The notes: a model not told the origin generated them from the letters alone. Positions 1-9,438 are shown, numbered from the stretch's first letter. The stretch: 45,536 bases of DNA from an uncultured Lentisphaerota bacterium (GCA_903889245.1 CAISWQ010000013.1:1-45536), one strand, 5' to 3'. Program-made: numbers and translations.

Positions 1-40
1 AGCCGCACGTTCGGGCTGTGGGACGCCCTCCTGTGCGGCT
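1..40. repeat. Inverted repeat at window edge
   Basis: The 8-base arm AGCCGCAC at 1-8 is the exact reverse complement of GTGCGGCT at 33-40. An inner GGGC at 13-16 can pair with GCCC at 25-28. The hairpin has no following T-run, so it is not a convincing rho-independent terminator. It may be the end of an element that continues outside the window. Confidence 0.45.
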
Positions 41-103
41 ATGGATAACTCCTTGAATGAAGAAATCAGTGTGATAACAATGCAGTCAAACACCGACCGG
101 GAC

Positions 104-577
104 TCACTCTGAATCTGTTCCAGTCCGCGGGGGAAGGTCAATGTCAGTCCCCACCACTTTCTGAGGTCTGCCTATCAGGCGTGGTCCGCTCTTGACTGCA
201 AATTCATCAATCACGAATGATTGCCTAAGAAGTGTCGCCGTAGCCTGCTTTACTACAGCACCAAGATCATTGTGTTGTGCAGACGCTGCTTTGGTTCTGC
301 GAAGCCATATCACCAGAAAATCCGACTCGAGACGTACACGAAGAAACCCATTTCGCGTGGGCACCCCGACCGAGACAGGCCGTCCGGTCCAGTGCGGATG
401 CTCAACGATGTGGCTGGTTTCGTTAGATGATATGTCAGTCAGAATGTCGGCGTTCATGGCACCTTGAACATACATCGCAAAGTCGTCGATCTTGAATTTG
501 CTTTCTTGGTCTGGTGCGGGTGCGGCCAAAACCGAAGAGAGCTGCGCAACCAGAAGGCAGAAGCTGGCTGTCATCAT
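104..577 (-). CDS. Small secreted protein of unknown function
   Basis: A 157-residue protein I do not recognise. The ATG at 577 (a second ATG follows at 574) gives an N-terminus with a hydrophobic stretch ending LSSVLAAPA, a good signal peptide with an Ala-X-Ala cleavage site near residue 20. The open frame runs upstream to 793, but that part is rich in Arg and Cys and looks non-coding. The mature part has mixed alpha/beta character, with FLRVRLESDFLVIWLRR as its hydrophobic core. It stands alone, and the surrounding DNA is less GC-rich than the rest of the window, which would fit recent acquisition or weak selection. Start choice is uncertain because no clear ribosome binding site is visible. 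Confidence 0.45.
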   Translation of the reverse strand: MMTASFCLLVAQLSSVLAAPAPDQESKFKIDDFAMYVQGAMNADILTDISSNETSHIVEHPHWTGRPVSVGVPTRNGFLRVRLESDFLVIWLRRTKAASAQHNDLGAVVKQATATLLRQSFVIDEFAVKSGPRLIGRPQKVVGTDIDLPPRTGTDSE

Positions 578-862
578 GAGCCTGTTGTATAACGGTAGTG
601 ACGGTAGGGTCAGACCTTGAACGGTGAATAGAGCGTAGTGGCATTCTCTACTCCTTCTCTTGTTGCACCGTTGGGGGGCGGGCTGTGCTCCCGCAGGCAG
701 GTTTCGGCGTCTGGCATCGGCCCAGTCCCAACAGGTCCCGTACATCTTATGTGATCCTTTCTTGAGGGCGGTGGCGTTAGAAACTCCGTCCACGCGCGGG
801 ACAAGTGTAGCAGGAAAATCAGCCGTAGGGCTAAACCATAAAATGTGCTAGTTTGCGGCGCG
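578..862. other. Non-coding gap, possible repeat remnant
   Basis: No supportable gene here. It contains GGGTCAGACCTTGAAC at 608-623, which resembles a motif I associate with REP-type elements, and a G-run followed by a GC-rich stretch near 666-695. No paired arm or transposase is visible, so I only flag it. Confidence 0.2.
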
Positions 863-2512
863 ATGCTGTGGATGGAAGACCAACCGATCGGACCGGCAAA
901 CACCCGGCCGACACCGCGCGCGCGGTGCGTGGTGTGGCTGCCGGCTGTGCTCGCCGTTGGTGTGCTGCTGGCGGGCTGTGGCGGGCTGTGGTGGCAGGCG
1001 GGGCGGGATACCGGCGGCTTCTGTCCCTATGTGCTGGACGACACCTACATCACCATGGCGATGGCCAAGCACGCCGCCGCCGGGGTCTGGGGCGTGACGC
1101 CGCATGAATTCAGCTCGACCACCTCCACGCCGCTGTGGGTGGCGTTGCTCGCCGGCTGTTACCGGTTGCTGGGGCCGCGCGAAGCCGCGCCGCTGGTATT
1201 GAGCAGCGCCACGGCGGTGGCGTTGCTGCTGACCCTGGGCTGGCTGCTGCGCCGCGAAGGCGTCCAGCCGCTACCGCTCGTACTGGTGCTGCTGGTGGCG
1301 ATGTTTGCGGTGCCGCTGATCCCCCTGCTGTTCTGCGGTTCGGAACATCCGCTGCACATGCTGCTGGTCGTGGGGCTGGTCTATGCCGGCGCGTTGGCGC
1401 TGGCGCCCGCGCCGCGCCGCGGTGCGCTGATCATCTGCTGCGCGCTGATCGTGCCCGCCGTGTTGACGCGTTATGAGAGCGCCTTCCTGGTGGCGGCCCT
1501 GATGTGGCTGGCCGTGGGGCGGCGGAAGTTCCTGGCGGCGTTCTGGCTGGGCTGCGCGGCAGCGCTGCCGCTGCTCGGGTACGGCCTGTGGTGCGCCAGC
1601 CACGGCTGGCCCCTCGTGCCCACCTCGATTCTCATGAAGGCGGCGCGGCCGGAGTTCAGCCTCGCCGGACTGTTGCGTTTCCTGGTGGGCGACACGCCCA
1701 AGGGCGCCGTGGGCCTGCTGGGCATCCTCACCACCCCCCATATGCTGGCGTTGTGTGTAGTGCTGCTCACCGCGTGGCTCGCCCTCCGCGCGCGCCCCGC
1801 CACACCGGCCACGGCCCTGGCCCGCGACGTGGTGGTGGTGGCGCTGGTGGGTACGCTGCTGCATATGCAACTGGCGCAGGTGGGCTGGTTCTATCGCTAT
1901 GAAAATTATCTGCTCCTGCTGGGCCTGGTCGCCGTGACCCTCGCGTGGCAGCAGGGCCTCGCGACACGGGGCGGCTGGACGCGCCGGGCGTGGCTGGCGC
2001 TGCTGGTGCTGGCCCTGTGTCCGCTGGCCCAGCGAGCCTGGCACGCGTTCCGCGATGTGCCGCGCGCCGCCCGGAACATTTACGAACAGCAGGTGCAAAT
2101 GGCGCTGTTCCTCCGCGAGCATTATGCCGGGCAGGCGATTGCAGCCAACGACATTGGCGCCATGAATTTTTTCACCGACCTGCGCCTGCTCGATACCCAC
2201 GGCATGGGCACCCTGGCGGTGTTTAACGCGAAGCGGGAACAAAGTTATGGCCCGGTCACGCTGGAGCAACTCGCCCGCCAGCACGGCGTACGGGTCGCCG
2301 TGATTTACCCCGAGTGGTTGGAGCGCAAATGGGGCGGCGTGCCATCTGCTTGGCGCCGGGTGGGCTCGTGGACCATCCCCGACAACATGATTTGTGCCCA
2401 TGCTACCGTGGTGTTCTATGCCGTGGCGGAGGGAGAGGATGAGCCTTTGCGACAGCGTCTCCAGGCTTTTGCCGCCAAGCTGCCACCCGCGGTAACCTGG
2501 CGGCTCCCCTGA
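863..2512 (+). CDS. GT-C-like polytopic membrane glycosyltransferase
   Basis: A 549-residue integral membrane protein with one N-terminal membrane segment (about residues 24-46), then an acidic loop with DDTYI at residues 59-63, then roughly ten further hydrophobic segments and a soluble C-terminal domain of about 160 residues. An acidic DD motif in the first periplasmic loop is the usual catalytic site of GT-C glycosyltransferases, which use polyprenyl-phosphate sugars on the outer face of the membrane; the sequence does not show which sugar. The loop sequence STTSTPLW after it is also seen in this broad group. An in-frame GTG lies at 845, but ATG 863 (or 872) is more likely. It converges with the next gene with a 7-base gap. 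Confidence 0.6.
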   Translation: MLWMEDQPIGPANTRPTPRARCVVWLPAVLAVGVLLAGCGGLWWQAGRDTGGFCPYVLDDTYITMAMAKHAAAGVWGVTPHEFSSTTSTPLWVALLAGCYRLLGPREAAPLVLSSATAVALLLTLGWLLRREGVQPLPLVLVLLVAMFAVPLIPLLFCGSEHPLHMLLVVGLVYAGALALAPAPRRGALIICCALIVPAVLTRYESAFLVAALMWLAVGRRKFLAAFWLGCAAALPLLGYGLWCASHGWPLVPTSILMKAARPEFSLAGLLRFLVGDTPKGAVGLLGILTTPHMLALCVVLLTAWLALRARPATPATALARDVVVVALVGTLLHMQLAQVGWFYRYENYLLLLGLVAVTLAWQQGLATRGGWTRRAWLALLVLALCPLAQRAWHAFRDVPRAARNIYEQQVQMALFLREHYAGQAIAANDIGAMNFFTDLRLLDTHGMGTLAVFNAKREQSYGPVTLEQLARQHGVRVAVIYPEWLERKWGGVPSAWRRVGSWTIPDNMICAHATVVFYAVAEGEDEPLRQRLQAFAAKLPPAVTWRLP

Positions 2513-2519
2513 CGGCTTT

Positions 2520-3467
2520 TCAGCGGCTCCACCGCCGGAAGCGATGCAGGACAAACAACGTGGCCAGACCCACCACCAGCACGCCGCTGGGCTCCGGGAT
2601 GACGCTCATGACCCAATCGGCCCGCTCGGAGACACGCGTCACGTAAAAATTCTGCGGCAGGTCCTGGGTGGTATTAGTGGCGAATTGCCAGCCCGAGGCG
2701 GTTTTATAATAGAGCCCGCCATAGTCGAACAGCGCGGCATAATAGCTACCCGCGTCGCTGGCGACCGTGTTGAACTGCACCGGGTCCACGGCCCAGTTGA
2801 TCCCGGCCAGCTTCCATAGGCCGCCGTCCTGCAGGAAGAAACCACCGCCGGAATCCTTGTCGGACAACATGCATTCGTTGGTCGAGCCGTCCGCGTCGAA
2901 GGCGGCGGCGAGATAGGGATTGCCATCGGCCACGCCCGTTTCGGTGACGGTATTGACGCCCCAGCGTTGCGTATAGTTGTAGGCACCCCACTTCCAGCCG
3001 CTCAAGTGGAGGTCGAGATTGGTGACGGCCGCCCCGCGGTCGGTGCCGCGGCCGAAGACGACGCCGGCCTGACCGGCCTCGTCACTGCTGGTATAGAGCG
3101 GGGCATAGCTGGCCAAGGCGCCGTTCACGCGGCATACGGTCAGATCGCTCAAGGGATCGTTGGTGACGGCCACGACGGAGAAGGTCTGGTCCTCGTAGCG
3201 GAAGGTCCAATTGGTGTCCACGGCCAGATGTTGGGCCGTGAGGAAATAGTTGGGCGCGATGGCGGTACCGAGATACTTCTTGTAGCTGTTTTCCAACAGG
3301 CCCTGCCATTGCCAGCCGCTGTTGGTGAGGCTGCCGGCGGGCGCGGTGGAGTTATACGCGGGATCGCCGGTGGCGTAGAACAGCACCGCACGCGCCGGCG
3401 GCTGGCAGAACCACGCGCAGCAGATCAGCAGGTACAGGAGCTGGAAGCGCGTGGCACAGCTCCTCAT
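2520..3467 (-). CDS. Trypsin-like serine protease with PEP-CTERM sorting tail
   Basis: A 315-residue exported protein. Residues 1-27 are a signal peptide. The trypsin fold is marked by TAQH (His80), SDLT (Asp108) and KDSGG (Ser206), so the catalytic triad looks complete. The C-terminus is a PEP-CTERM signal: PEP at 291-293, a hydrophobic helix, then the basic end RFRRWSR. Such tails are recognised and cut by exosortase, which is encoded in the same operon at 5763-6824. The start at 3467 follows GAGGTG with good spacing and lies 8 bases after the sugar transferase stop. The protein is probably translocated by Sec, held by the tail, processed, and released or attached to the surface polysaccharide. 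Substrate unknown. Confidence 0.85.
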   Translation of the reverse strand: MRSCATRFQLLYLLICCAWFCQPPARAVLFYATGDPAYNSTAPAGSLTNSGWQWQGLLENSYKKYLGTAIAPNYFLTAQHLAVDTNWTFRYEDQTFSVVAVTNDPLSDLTVCRVNGALASYAPLYTSSDEAGQAGVVFGRGTDRGAAVTNLDLHLSGWKWGAYNYTQRWGVNTVTETGVADGNPYLAAAFDADGSTNECMLSDKDSGGGFFLQDGGLWKLAGINWAVDPVQFNTVASDAGSYYAALFDYGGLYYKTASGWQFATNTTQDLPQNFYVTRVSERADWVMSVIPEPSGVLVVGLATLFVLHRFRRWSR

Positions 3468-3475
3468 GGGTCACC

Positions 3476-5002
3476 TCAATACGCACCCTCGGCCTTGAAC
3501 ACGGCGCGGAAAGTACGCACCAGGATGACCATGTCCAGCCAGACGGACCAGTTGCGGACATAGTACTGGTCCCAGCGTTCGAGGCCGGCGTTGCCGGAGT
3601 CGCTGCGGCCGGACACCTGCCAGAGGCCGGTGATGCCAGGCCGGACGCGGCGGCGAATCTCGCGCAGGCGCGCCGGCAGCTTGTCCTCGTGATAGGGCGG
3701 CAAGGGGCGCGGGCCGACGAGCGCCATGCTGCCCGCCAGGACGTTGAAAATCTGCGGGAGCTCATCGAGCGATGTCCGGCGCAGGAAACGGCCAACCCAC
3801 GTGATGCGCGGATCGCGCTTGAGCTTGCAGTGCGCTTCCCATTCGTGGCGCAGTTTTTCATCGGCGGCGAGGTGGCGGGCGAGCACCTCCTCGGCGTTAT
3901 GGACCATGGTGCGCAGCTTGAAGGTGTTGATGACCCGGCCGCGGAAGCCGATGCGTTTCTGGACGTAAAAGGGCGAACCGCGATCCTCCACCCAGACGAG
4001 GAAGGAAAACAGGGCGATCAGGGGCAGCCAGAGCGGCGCGGTCACCAGCAACAGCGCGAGCTCGAAGGTGCGCTTGAGAAACCGGTCGGTGGGCTTGACC
4101 AGGTTGTTGGAGATTTCCAACCCGATGACGCCGATGAACTCGCGCGGCCGCACCCAGAGCGAGGGCGCGTCCAGCAGGTCGGGAACGATGATGACGTGGC
4201 GGTAGGCGGCCAGCGGGCCCTCGATCAAGCCTGCCACCTGCTCGCGCGGCAGTTCTCCGGAAGCGAGGAAGGCACAGGGTGCCAGCGGCGTGCTCTCCTG
4301 CATCGGGCCGAAGACCGGCAGGCCGGCGATTTTGGACCCGCGCGGCGCGGCGTCGTCGAACACGCCGACGGCGTAATAGCCGAGGCCGCGTTCCTGTTGC
4401 AACACGCGCGCCACGTGTTCGAGGACGGGGCCCCAGCCATAGAGCACCGCGGGGATGCCCCAGCGGTGGATACGGATCAGATAGTTTTTGATCAGACTGC
4501 GGAATAATCCCACCAGGGGCGCCGCCACCAGGCAGGTGCTCGTGAGCGCGATACGGCTGGCCAGATCCGTGGTGTGCGTGAGGAACATGACGAAGGACAG
4601 GACGGCCAGGACCAAGCCGGTTAACAGCACCATGCGCCGGACGCTTTCGACGGCGCTGATGCCCCAGCCCGGCGTCAGCCGCAGCAACATGGCGCCAAGC
4701 CACCAGGCGGGAATCAACATGGCCCCGACATCCGCCAGCATGAATTCACCGCGCCAGAGCATGCGGATCAAACCGCCGAGCAGCAGGGCGGTCAGCAAGG
4801 CGAGCGCGTCGGCCAGCATCAGGAGCACACTATTGAGCAGGACGCGGAGATAATAGGCGTAGTCCGTCGCCGGCCGCGAAATCTGGAACGCATCCACGAA
4901 GGAATCGTTCAGTGGCGCTGTGGGGAAGCCCGGCGGCACGGCCCGGTCGCGGCCGCGTTCCAGCAGCGTCGCCTGCACGGGATCTGGCTGCGGCTGGCTC
5001 AT
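3476..5002 (-). CDS. Polyprenyl-phosphate sugar phosphotransferase (WbaP-like)
   Basis: A 508-residue initiating enzyme of exopolysaccharide synthesis. It transfers a sugar-1-phosphate from a nucleotide sugar to undecaprenyl phosphate on the cytoplasmic face. Four to five membrane segments fill residues 50-175, a Rossmann-like CoA-binding-type domain follows, then a further membrane segment and the bacterial sugar transferase domain. Diagnostic motifs are FKLRTM, DELPQIFNVL, LVGPRP and RPGITGLWQVSGRS. The start overlaps the epsI stop (ATGA), and the PEP-CTERM protease follows 8 bases later. This fits the known pairing of exosortase with exopolysaccharide genes. Which sugar it loads cannot be read from sequence. 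Confidence 0.9.
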   Translation of the reverse strand: MSQPQPDPVQATLLERGRDRAVPPGFPTAPLNDSFVDAFQISRPATDYAYYLRVLLNSVLLMLADALALLTALLLGGLIRMLWRGEFMLADVGAMLIPAWWLGAMLLRLTPGWGISAVESVRRMVLLTGLVLAVLSFVMFLTHTTDLASRIALTSTCLVAAPLVGLFRSLIKNYLIRIHRWGIPAVLYGWGPVLEHVARVLQQERGLGYYAVGVFDDAAPRGSKIAGLPVFGPMQESTPLAPCAFLASGELPREQVAGLIEGPLAAYRHVIIVPDLLDAPSLWVRPREFIGVIGLEISNNLVKPTDRFLKRTFELALLLVTAPLWLPLIALFSFLVWVEDRGSPFYVQKRIGFRGRVINTFKLRTMVHNAEEVLARHLAADEKLRHEWEAHCKLKRDPRITWVGRFLRRTSLDELPQIFNVLAGSMALVGPRPLPPYHEDKLPARLREIRRRVRPGITGLWQVSGRSDSGNAGLERWDQYYVRNWSVWLDMVILVRTFRAVFKAEGAY

Positions 5003-5760
5003 GCTTTTCCGGGTTGGGGCGCCGCCAGCTTGAGCTGGGGATAGAGCCGGCTGGCAAAATCCTCGATCTGTTTTTGGAACCCGTTCGAATCGGCCTCGCG
5101 CCGGCCGGCAATCGCGATGTAGGCCCAGCGGTGCGCCACACTATGGATGATCCGGTCCCACGCCAGCCAGAACATGCGTTCCCAGTGATGCGGCGTCTCG
5201 CGGCCCTGCCCGGCGAACCAGTAGGCGTAATAGCCAGTCAGGGCGCGGCGCCCGGAACGCACATCCAGCGGCCGCACGGTTTCCAGTACCATGACATCCA
5301 GCCGGGCCTGGTCCTTCAGCGGCGCTTCCAGGACATAGCTCTTCTGGATGCTGTTGCCCTGGCCCACCAGGCAACGCTCGGGCCGGTGGATGCTTTCGCG
5401 CTCGCGCCCGCTCAACACGATGGACACAAACACGTCCTCGCCCACCGAGTTGGTGTACTTGCCCTTCAGGAACTCCGTATCCTTGGGCAGGCTTTCGTAT
5501 TCCACCAGCGTCATGGTGAACAGCTCCGCGCCGCAGGCCGGGCATTTCCCGGCATCCTTCAACTGCTCCCGCGCGAACTCCTTCAGGCACGCGGCGTTGT
5601 GGCAAAACCGCAGCTCGGTACCTGTCCATGGGCCGAGCTTCACCGGCAGCAGCATGCGGATGCCCGCCTGATCCGCCACCTGCACGTCCACGGTGAACTG
5701 CAACGCCAGCACAGCCAGCAGCAGCAGCACAATAACGATGATGAACGGCCGATATTTCAT
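4999..5760 (-). CDS. epsI: EpsI-family exosortase-associated protein with zinc-ribbon-like insert
   Basis: A 253-residue protein with one N-terminal membrane anchor (residues 5-22) and a periplasmic EpsI domain carrying the family motif HRPERCLVGQG (His125, Cys130). EpsI proteins accompany exosortases and exopolysaccharide genes; their exact role is not established. Between residues 53 and 76 four cysteines (Cys53, Cys58, Cys73, Cys76; pattern C-x4-C ... C-x2-C) form what looks like a zinc ribbon, which the classic EpsI domain lacks. The start at 5760 lies 2 bases after the exosortase stop; the frame stays open upstream to 6024, but that part is antisense-like low-complexity sequence. Confidence 0.85.
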   Translation of the reverse strand: MKYRPFIIVIVLLLLAVLALQFTVDVQVADQAGIRMLLPVKLGPWTGTELRFCHNAACLKEFAREQLKDAGKCPACGAELFTMTLVEYESLPKDTEFLKGKYTNSVGEDVFVSIVLSGRERESIHRPERCLVGQGNSIQKSYVLEAPLKDQARLDVMVLETVRPLDVRSGRRALTGYYAYWFAGQGRETPHHWERMFWLAWDRIIHSVAHRWAYIAIAGRREADSNGFQKQIEDFASRLYPQLKLAAPQPGKA

Positions 5761-5762
5761 GC

Positions 5763-6824
5763 TCACCGGCCTTCCGCCGCCCCCTCCCGCGCCAGCAGCC
5801 AGCCGCGGGCCCGCCGCCACTGCTTCCGGTAATCCATGTTCAGCAACGCGCCCACGCCCACCATCAGGCTCACCGCCACGATGAACATGATGTAGCCGGA
5901 ATAGTCGTGGTAGATCTTCAGCGCCGCCTTCTCGCCAAACGCCGCCGAGACGATGATGATGCTGATGATGCGCGCCGAGTTGCCCGCCAGCGCCAGCGGG
6001 ATGCCCACGAGGAACAGGGTCCACTGCTTGAGCAGGGTCTTCTGGGTGAAATAGGCATAGCCCGCCGTCACCGCCAGCATGGCCAGCAACGAGCGCAACC
6101 CGCTGCAGGGGTCGGCCACATCGAACTTCAGGCCGCCGGAGACATCCGAGAGAATCTGCGAGCCGGAACTATAGACCCCGATGCCCAGCGCGTTGGCCAC
6201 ATGCGTCGAGAACGACGTGGCGAAGATGCGCAGCGGGAACGACAGTGTGTCCAGAAACGTCAGCGGGATGCAAAAGATCAGGTAGGCCGCCGGGAAAATC
6301 AGTTGCCGCGCCACCTGCCAGCCGAAGAAGTAAAACGGCACCCCCCACAGCAGCATGATCAACGCGAACAACGAGAGGCGCGTCTGCTGGATCTTGACAC
6401 CCAGCCAGTGGATCAGCAGCGCCAGCACGATCACCGCCAGACCCCACTGGCAGATTTGCTTGGGCGCCGCAATCAGCTCGCGCCGCCGGTACCACAGCAC
6501 CGCCAAGCTCAACAACGGGATCAGCTTGCCATGCGAATAGTCCGCGCCGCCATACGAGATGCTGTCCGTCCAGCGCGACATCATCCAGGAGAACGCCGAC
6601 CGGCTGTCCACGTTATGTTCCACCGCGTTGCCCAGCAGGTGGAACAGCACGAAAATCAGCCCGATGATCGCCGACATGAAGCCAAGTTGGAGTACCTGTT
6701 CGCGCTCCAGCACCGCCAGCCGCCAGCGTTCGCTAAGGATCGCCGGTTTGGGCGGCGTGGCCGGAGTATGGTTGGCTGCGTCGTTCACGCTGGCGACTCT
6801 AAGGGAAATCTCCAGATGCTGCAA
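5763..6824 (-). CDS. Exosortase (PEP-CTERM sorting transpeptidase)
   Basis: A 353-residue integral membrane protein with about eight membrane segments from residue 48 onward and a soluble N-terminal 40 residues. The exosortase active site is intact: Cys240 in ADPCSGLRSL, Arg285 in GNSARI and His306 in YHDYSGY. Exosortases cleave PEP-CTERM proteins at the membrane and are thought to pass them to a surface acceptor. It is the first gene of a four-gene operon with epsI, a sugar transferase and a PEP-CTERM protease. The hydrophilic N-terminal extension before the first membrane helix makes the exact start uncertain. Confidence 0.92.
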   Translation of the reverse strand: MQHLEISLRVASVNDAANHTPATPPKPAILSERWRLAVLEREQVLQLGFMSAIIGLIFVLFHLLGNAVEHNVDSRSAFSWMMSRWTDSISYGGADYSHGKLIPLLSLAVLWYRRRELIAAPKQICQWGLAVIVLALLIHWLGVKIQQTRLSLFALIMLLWGVPFYFFGWQVARQLIFPAAYLIFCIPLTFLDTLSFPLRIFATSFSTHVANALGIGVYSSGSQILSDVSGGLKFDVADPCSGLRSLLAMLAVTAGYAYFTQKTLLKQWTLFLVGIPLALAGNSARIISIIIVSAAFGEKAALKIYHDYSGYIMFIVAVSLMVGVGALLNMDYRKQWRRARGWLLAREGAAEGR

Positions 6825-6916
6825 GCATCGCCGCGCCCGGCACCCGGTCGTTCACAGGAGCCAAGCGCTTTCCTGGCCCAGCGTGCGCGCCGCTCCTGCA
6901 ACCGGGACCGGTCTGC

Positions 6917-7597
6917 TTAAACGGCGGAGACGCGGGCCTCGGCGAGGATCTTGACGCCGGCGGAGACGCCGAGGCGCGTGGCGCCGGCCGCGATCATCGC
7001 CAGCGCGTCGGCGAGGGTGCGGATGCCGCCGGAGGCCTTGACGCCGAGGCCGGCGGCCTTGACCTGCTCCGCCAGCAGCCGGACGTCGGCGACCGTCGCG
7101 CCGCCGGTACTGAAGCCGGTCGAGGTCTTGACGAAATCCGCGCCCGCCTCCACACAGAGCTGGCAGGCGAGGCTTTTTTCCTCCGGCGTGAGCAGGCAGG
7201 TTTCGAGGATGACCTTGCTGATGACGCCGTGCGCGCGGCAGAGCTGCGTGACGGCGAAGATGTCGTAGCTGGCGAGCGGCCGCTGGCCGCCCTTGAGCGC
7301 GCCGACGTTGAGCACCATGTCCACCTCCTGCGCGCCGAGTTCGATGACGCGGGCGGTCTCGTGGGCCTTGACGGTGGTCAGCGTCGCGCCGAGCGGGAAG
7401 CCGACGACGGTGCAGACCTTGACGCCGGAGCCGGAAAGTTCACGCGCCGCCAGCGGCACCCACGTGGGATTGACGCAGACGGAGCAGAAGGAATTTTCGC
7501 GCGCCTCGTGGCAGAGACGAAGCAGGTCGGCCTCGGTGGCCTCGGGCTTGAGGAGCGTGTGATCCATCAAGGCGGCTAGCTGGGCGGGCGCGAGCAT
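6917..7597 (-). CDS. deoC: Deoxyribose-phosphate aldolase
   Basis: Class I aldolase that splits 2-deoxyribose 5-phosphate into glyceraldehyde 3-phosphate and acetaldehyde in deoxynucleoside breakdown. The TIM-barrel signatures are all present: MDHTLLKP near the N-terminus, [19 protein letters not shown], the Schiff-base lysine in FVKTSTGF and the second lysine in [10 protein letters not shown]. Length (226 residues from ATG 7597) is normal for the short bacterial type. A TTG at 7609 overlapping the stop of the upstream foldase (TTGA) would add four residues and allow translational coupling. Its pairing with a periplasmic foldase gene has no obvious metabolic logic. Confidence 0.93.
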   Translation of the reverse strand: MLAPAQLAALMDHTLLKPEATEADLLRLCHEARENSFCSVCVNPTWVPLAARELSGSGVKVCTVVGFPLGATLTTVKAHETARVIELGAQEVDMVLNVGALKGGQRPLASYDIFAVTQLCRAHGVISKVILETCLLTPEEKSLACQLCVEAGADFVKTSTGFSTGGATVADVRLLAEQVKAAGLGVKASGGIRTLADALAMIAAGATRLGVSAGVKILAEARVSAV

Positions 7598-7605
7598 GGC
7601 GGCGC

Positions 7606-9375
7606 TCAATAGATGTTGGCCGGCACTTCGCGGCGGTCGGGCGCGCGGCGCTCGGGCTCGGCCGGCTCATCCTCGCTGGCGACGCGGGCGCGGCGGTCGG
7701 TGAAGCGCTCGGCCTTGAGCAGGTAGGCGGAGAAGGATTCGTCCAGCGCGCGCAGCTTCTGGCGCTGCACGGAGGCCTGCACCTGCGGCAGGAGGCCCTT
7801 GAGGGTCGCCTCGTCGGCGCCCTTGCGCTCGATGACGCGGGCGACGAGCAGGCTGCCGTCGTTGCCGCGCTGTATATCGCAGACTTCGCCCGCGTTGTGC
7901 AGCATGGCGGACCGCAGCAGGACCTCGGCGTTTTCATTCGTCTGGGAGCGCGCCGTCATCACGTTGCCGGTCAGCGTCAGCGTCGTCACGCCAAGCGGCT
8001 GCACGATCGCGGCCACGGACTGCGCGGGCGCGGCCTTGGCCAGCGCCTCGCGCACCAGGTTGGCCTTGGTCTCCTGCGCCTTGGTGTTGGCCTCCTGGCG
8101 CGCGGCCTGGAGCGCGTCCTGCGCGACCTCGGTGAACTGGGGCACGCGCGCGGGCAGGCGCTGGTCCAGATAGAGCACGTACATGCCATCGGCCCCGCGG
8201 ATGCCGTCGCTGAACCGCTCGTCGGCGTTGGTGCCGAGCGCGAACGCGGTGCGGGTGAAGGTGGGCACATCCTCGAGGGCGGGCAGCGCTTCGCCCGCGG
8301 TGAACGGGCCGGCGGTGCGGATGGCCAGGTTCGATTTCGTCGCCGCCTCGGCCAGGGTCAGGCACTTGCCTTTGCGGTCCGGTGCGAGCAGGTTGGCAAA
8401 CTCGGAGGCGAGGTCGGCGGCGCGGTTCCGCGCGCCCTCCTGCTGGAGCAGGGCGAAGATGTTGGTCTTGACGGTATCGAACGGCAGCCGCTCCTGCTGC
8501 TGGCTGATGGCCGGCGCGGCGTTCGTCACGCCCAGCGGCGGCGGGTTGGTCACGCTGACGAGGCGGGTGAAGCGCTGCATGTTCTCGTTATAGTAGGCCA
8601 TCGCCTCCTCCACTGTGGAGGTCACACTGGCGACGTAGTTGGAGAACGGAAAGACCACATAACTGACCTGCACCTTTTCCGGAACGGTGAAGGCCTTCGG
8701 GTCGCGGTCGAACAGCGCCTGCGCCTCCTTGACCGTCACACTCCTGGCGGCGTTGGTGTCGGCGGGGATGCTGGCGTAGTCGAGCCGGAAGAAATCACTC
8801 AAGGAGGCGACGGTCTGCTGCACCTCGCTGGGCGCCACCTGCAGCGTGCTGGAGATCGCGACGCGCAACTTCTCCAGCAGGATTTCCTGGCGCAGATAAT
8901 CCTCGAATTGCAGCAGGTTGATGCCTAATTCGCCCAGCGTGCTGCGGACAAACATGGCGAAGCGCTGCTCGTTGAAGCGGCCCTCGTGCTGGAAGGCGGG
9001 CTGGCCCTCAATGGCGTTGCGGATTTCGCCATCGGTCGTCAGCGGCAGGCCGAGGGCCAGCGCCTGGTGCTCGGCGGAGACGCGCTGCCAGGTGGTCTTG
9101 CGCAGCTCCTTCTCAAACTCGGCGGACTGCTGCGGCATCCGGCCGATCATCAGGCCGATGGCCACGCGACTGTTGATATAGGAGCGCTGGAACTCCTCGG
9201 GCGGCACCGGTTTGCCATTCAGCAGACCCGCGGCACGGTCCTGCTCGTTCTCGCTGACGCTCTTGCCCGTCTGGGAGCCCCAGTAAACGAAGGCGATGAT
9301 GATGAGGACGAGCAGCACCCCCCAGACGGCGCGTGACTGGATCATCCGGTGAAACTTGGAAATCATCATTACCAT
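7606..9375 (-). CDS. Membrane-anchored PpiD/SurA-like periplasmic foldase
   Basis: A 589-residue protein with one N-terminal membrane anchor (about residues 16-34) followed by a long periplasmic region. The segment after the anchor has the SurA_N/PpiD layout ([11 protein letters not shown], then an alpha-helical chaperone arm), and the middle resembles a degenerate parvulin-type domain. PpiD-like proteins help outer-membrane and secreted proteins fold after translocation. I cannot confirm an active prolyl-isomerase site, so chaperone function is the safer call. The start at 9375 is fixed by GGAAGGA eight bases upstream; an open frame to 9438 runs back over the promoter. The C-terminal 30 residues are charged and Pro/Arg-rich. 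Confidence 0.75.
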   Translation of the reverse strand: MVMMISKFHRMIQSRAVWGVLLVLIIIAFVYWGSQTGKSVSENEQDRAAGLLNGKPVPPEEFQRSYINSRVAIGLMIGRMPQQSAEFEKELRKTTWQRVSAEHQALALGLPLTTDGEIRNAIEGQPAFQHEGRFNEQRFAMFVRSTLGELGINLLQFEDYLRQEILLEKLRVAISSTLQVAPSEVQQTVASLSDFFRLDYASIPADTNAARSVTVKEAQALFDRDPKAFTVPEKVQVSYVVFPFSNYVASVTSTVEEAMAYYNENMQRFTRLVSVTNPPPLGVTNAAPAISQQQERLPFDTVKTNIFALLQQEGARNRAADLASEFANLLAPDRKGKCLTLAEAATKSNLAIRTAGPFTAGEALPALEDVPTFTRTAFALGTNADERFSDGIRGADGMYVLYLDQRLPARVPQFTEVAQDALQAARQEANTKAQETKANLVREALAKAAPAQSVAAIVQPLGVTTLTLTGNVMTARSQTNENAEVLLRSAMLHNAGEVCDIQRGNDGSLLVARVIERKGADEATLKGLLPQVQASVQRQKLRALDESFSAYLLKAERFTDRRARVASEDEPAEPERRAPDRREVPANIY

Positions 9376-9409
9376 AACGTGCTTCCTTCCGTGAAAAAAA
9401 GCGGGCGGC

Positions 9410-9438
9410 ACAATAGCCAGTGTCGCCCTGTGGGTCAA
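9410..9438 (-). promoter_or_regulatory. Sigma70-type promoter for the foldase-deoC operon
   Basis: On the minus strand TTGACC (9438-9433) and TATTGT (9415-9410) are separated by exactly 17 bases, 5/6 and 5/6 matches to the consensus in standard spacing. Transcription would start near 9403, about 28 bases before the ATG at 9375. This is the best promoter match I found in the window. Confidence 0.6.

Noticed and set aside
608-623. REP/RAYT element signal GGGTCAGACC
   Set aside because: No paired inverted copy and no transposase gene nearby; kept only as a weak note in the gap entry.
1271-2554. Long minus-strand open frame opposite the GT-C-like gene
   Set aside because: Gln/His/Arg-rich low-complexity translation; the plus strand encodes clear membrane helices and a DD motif.
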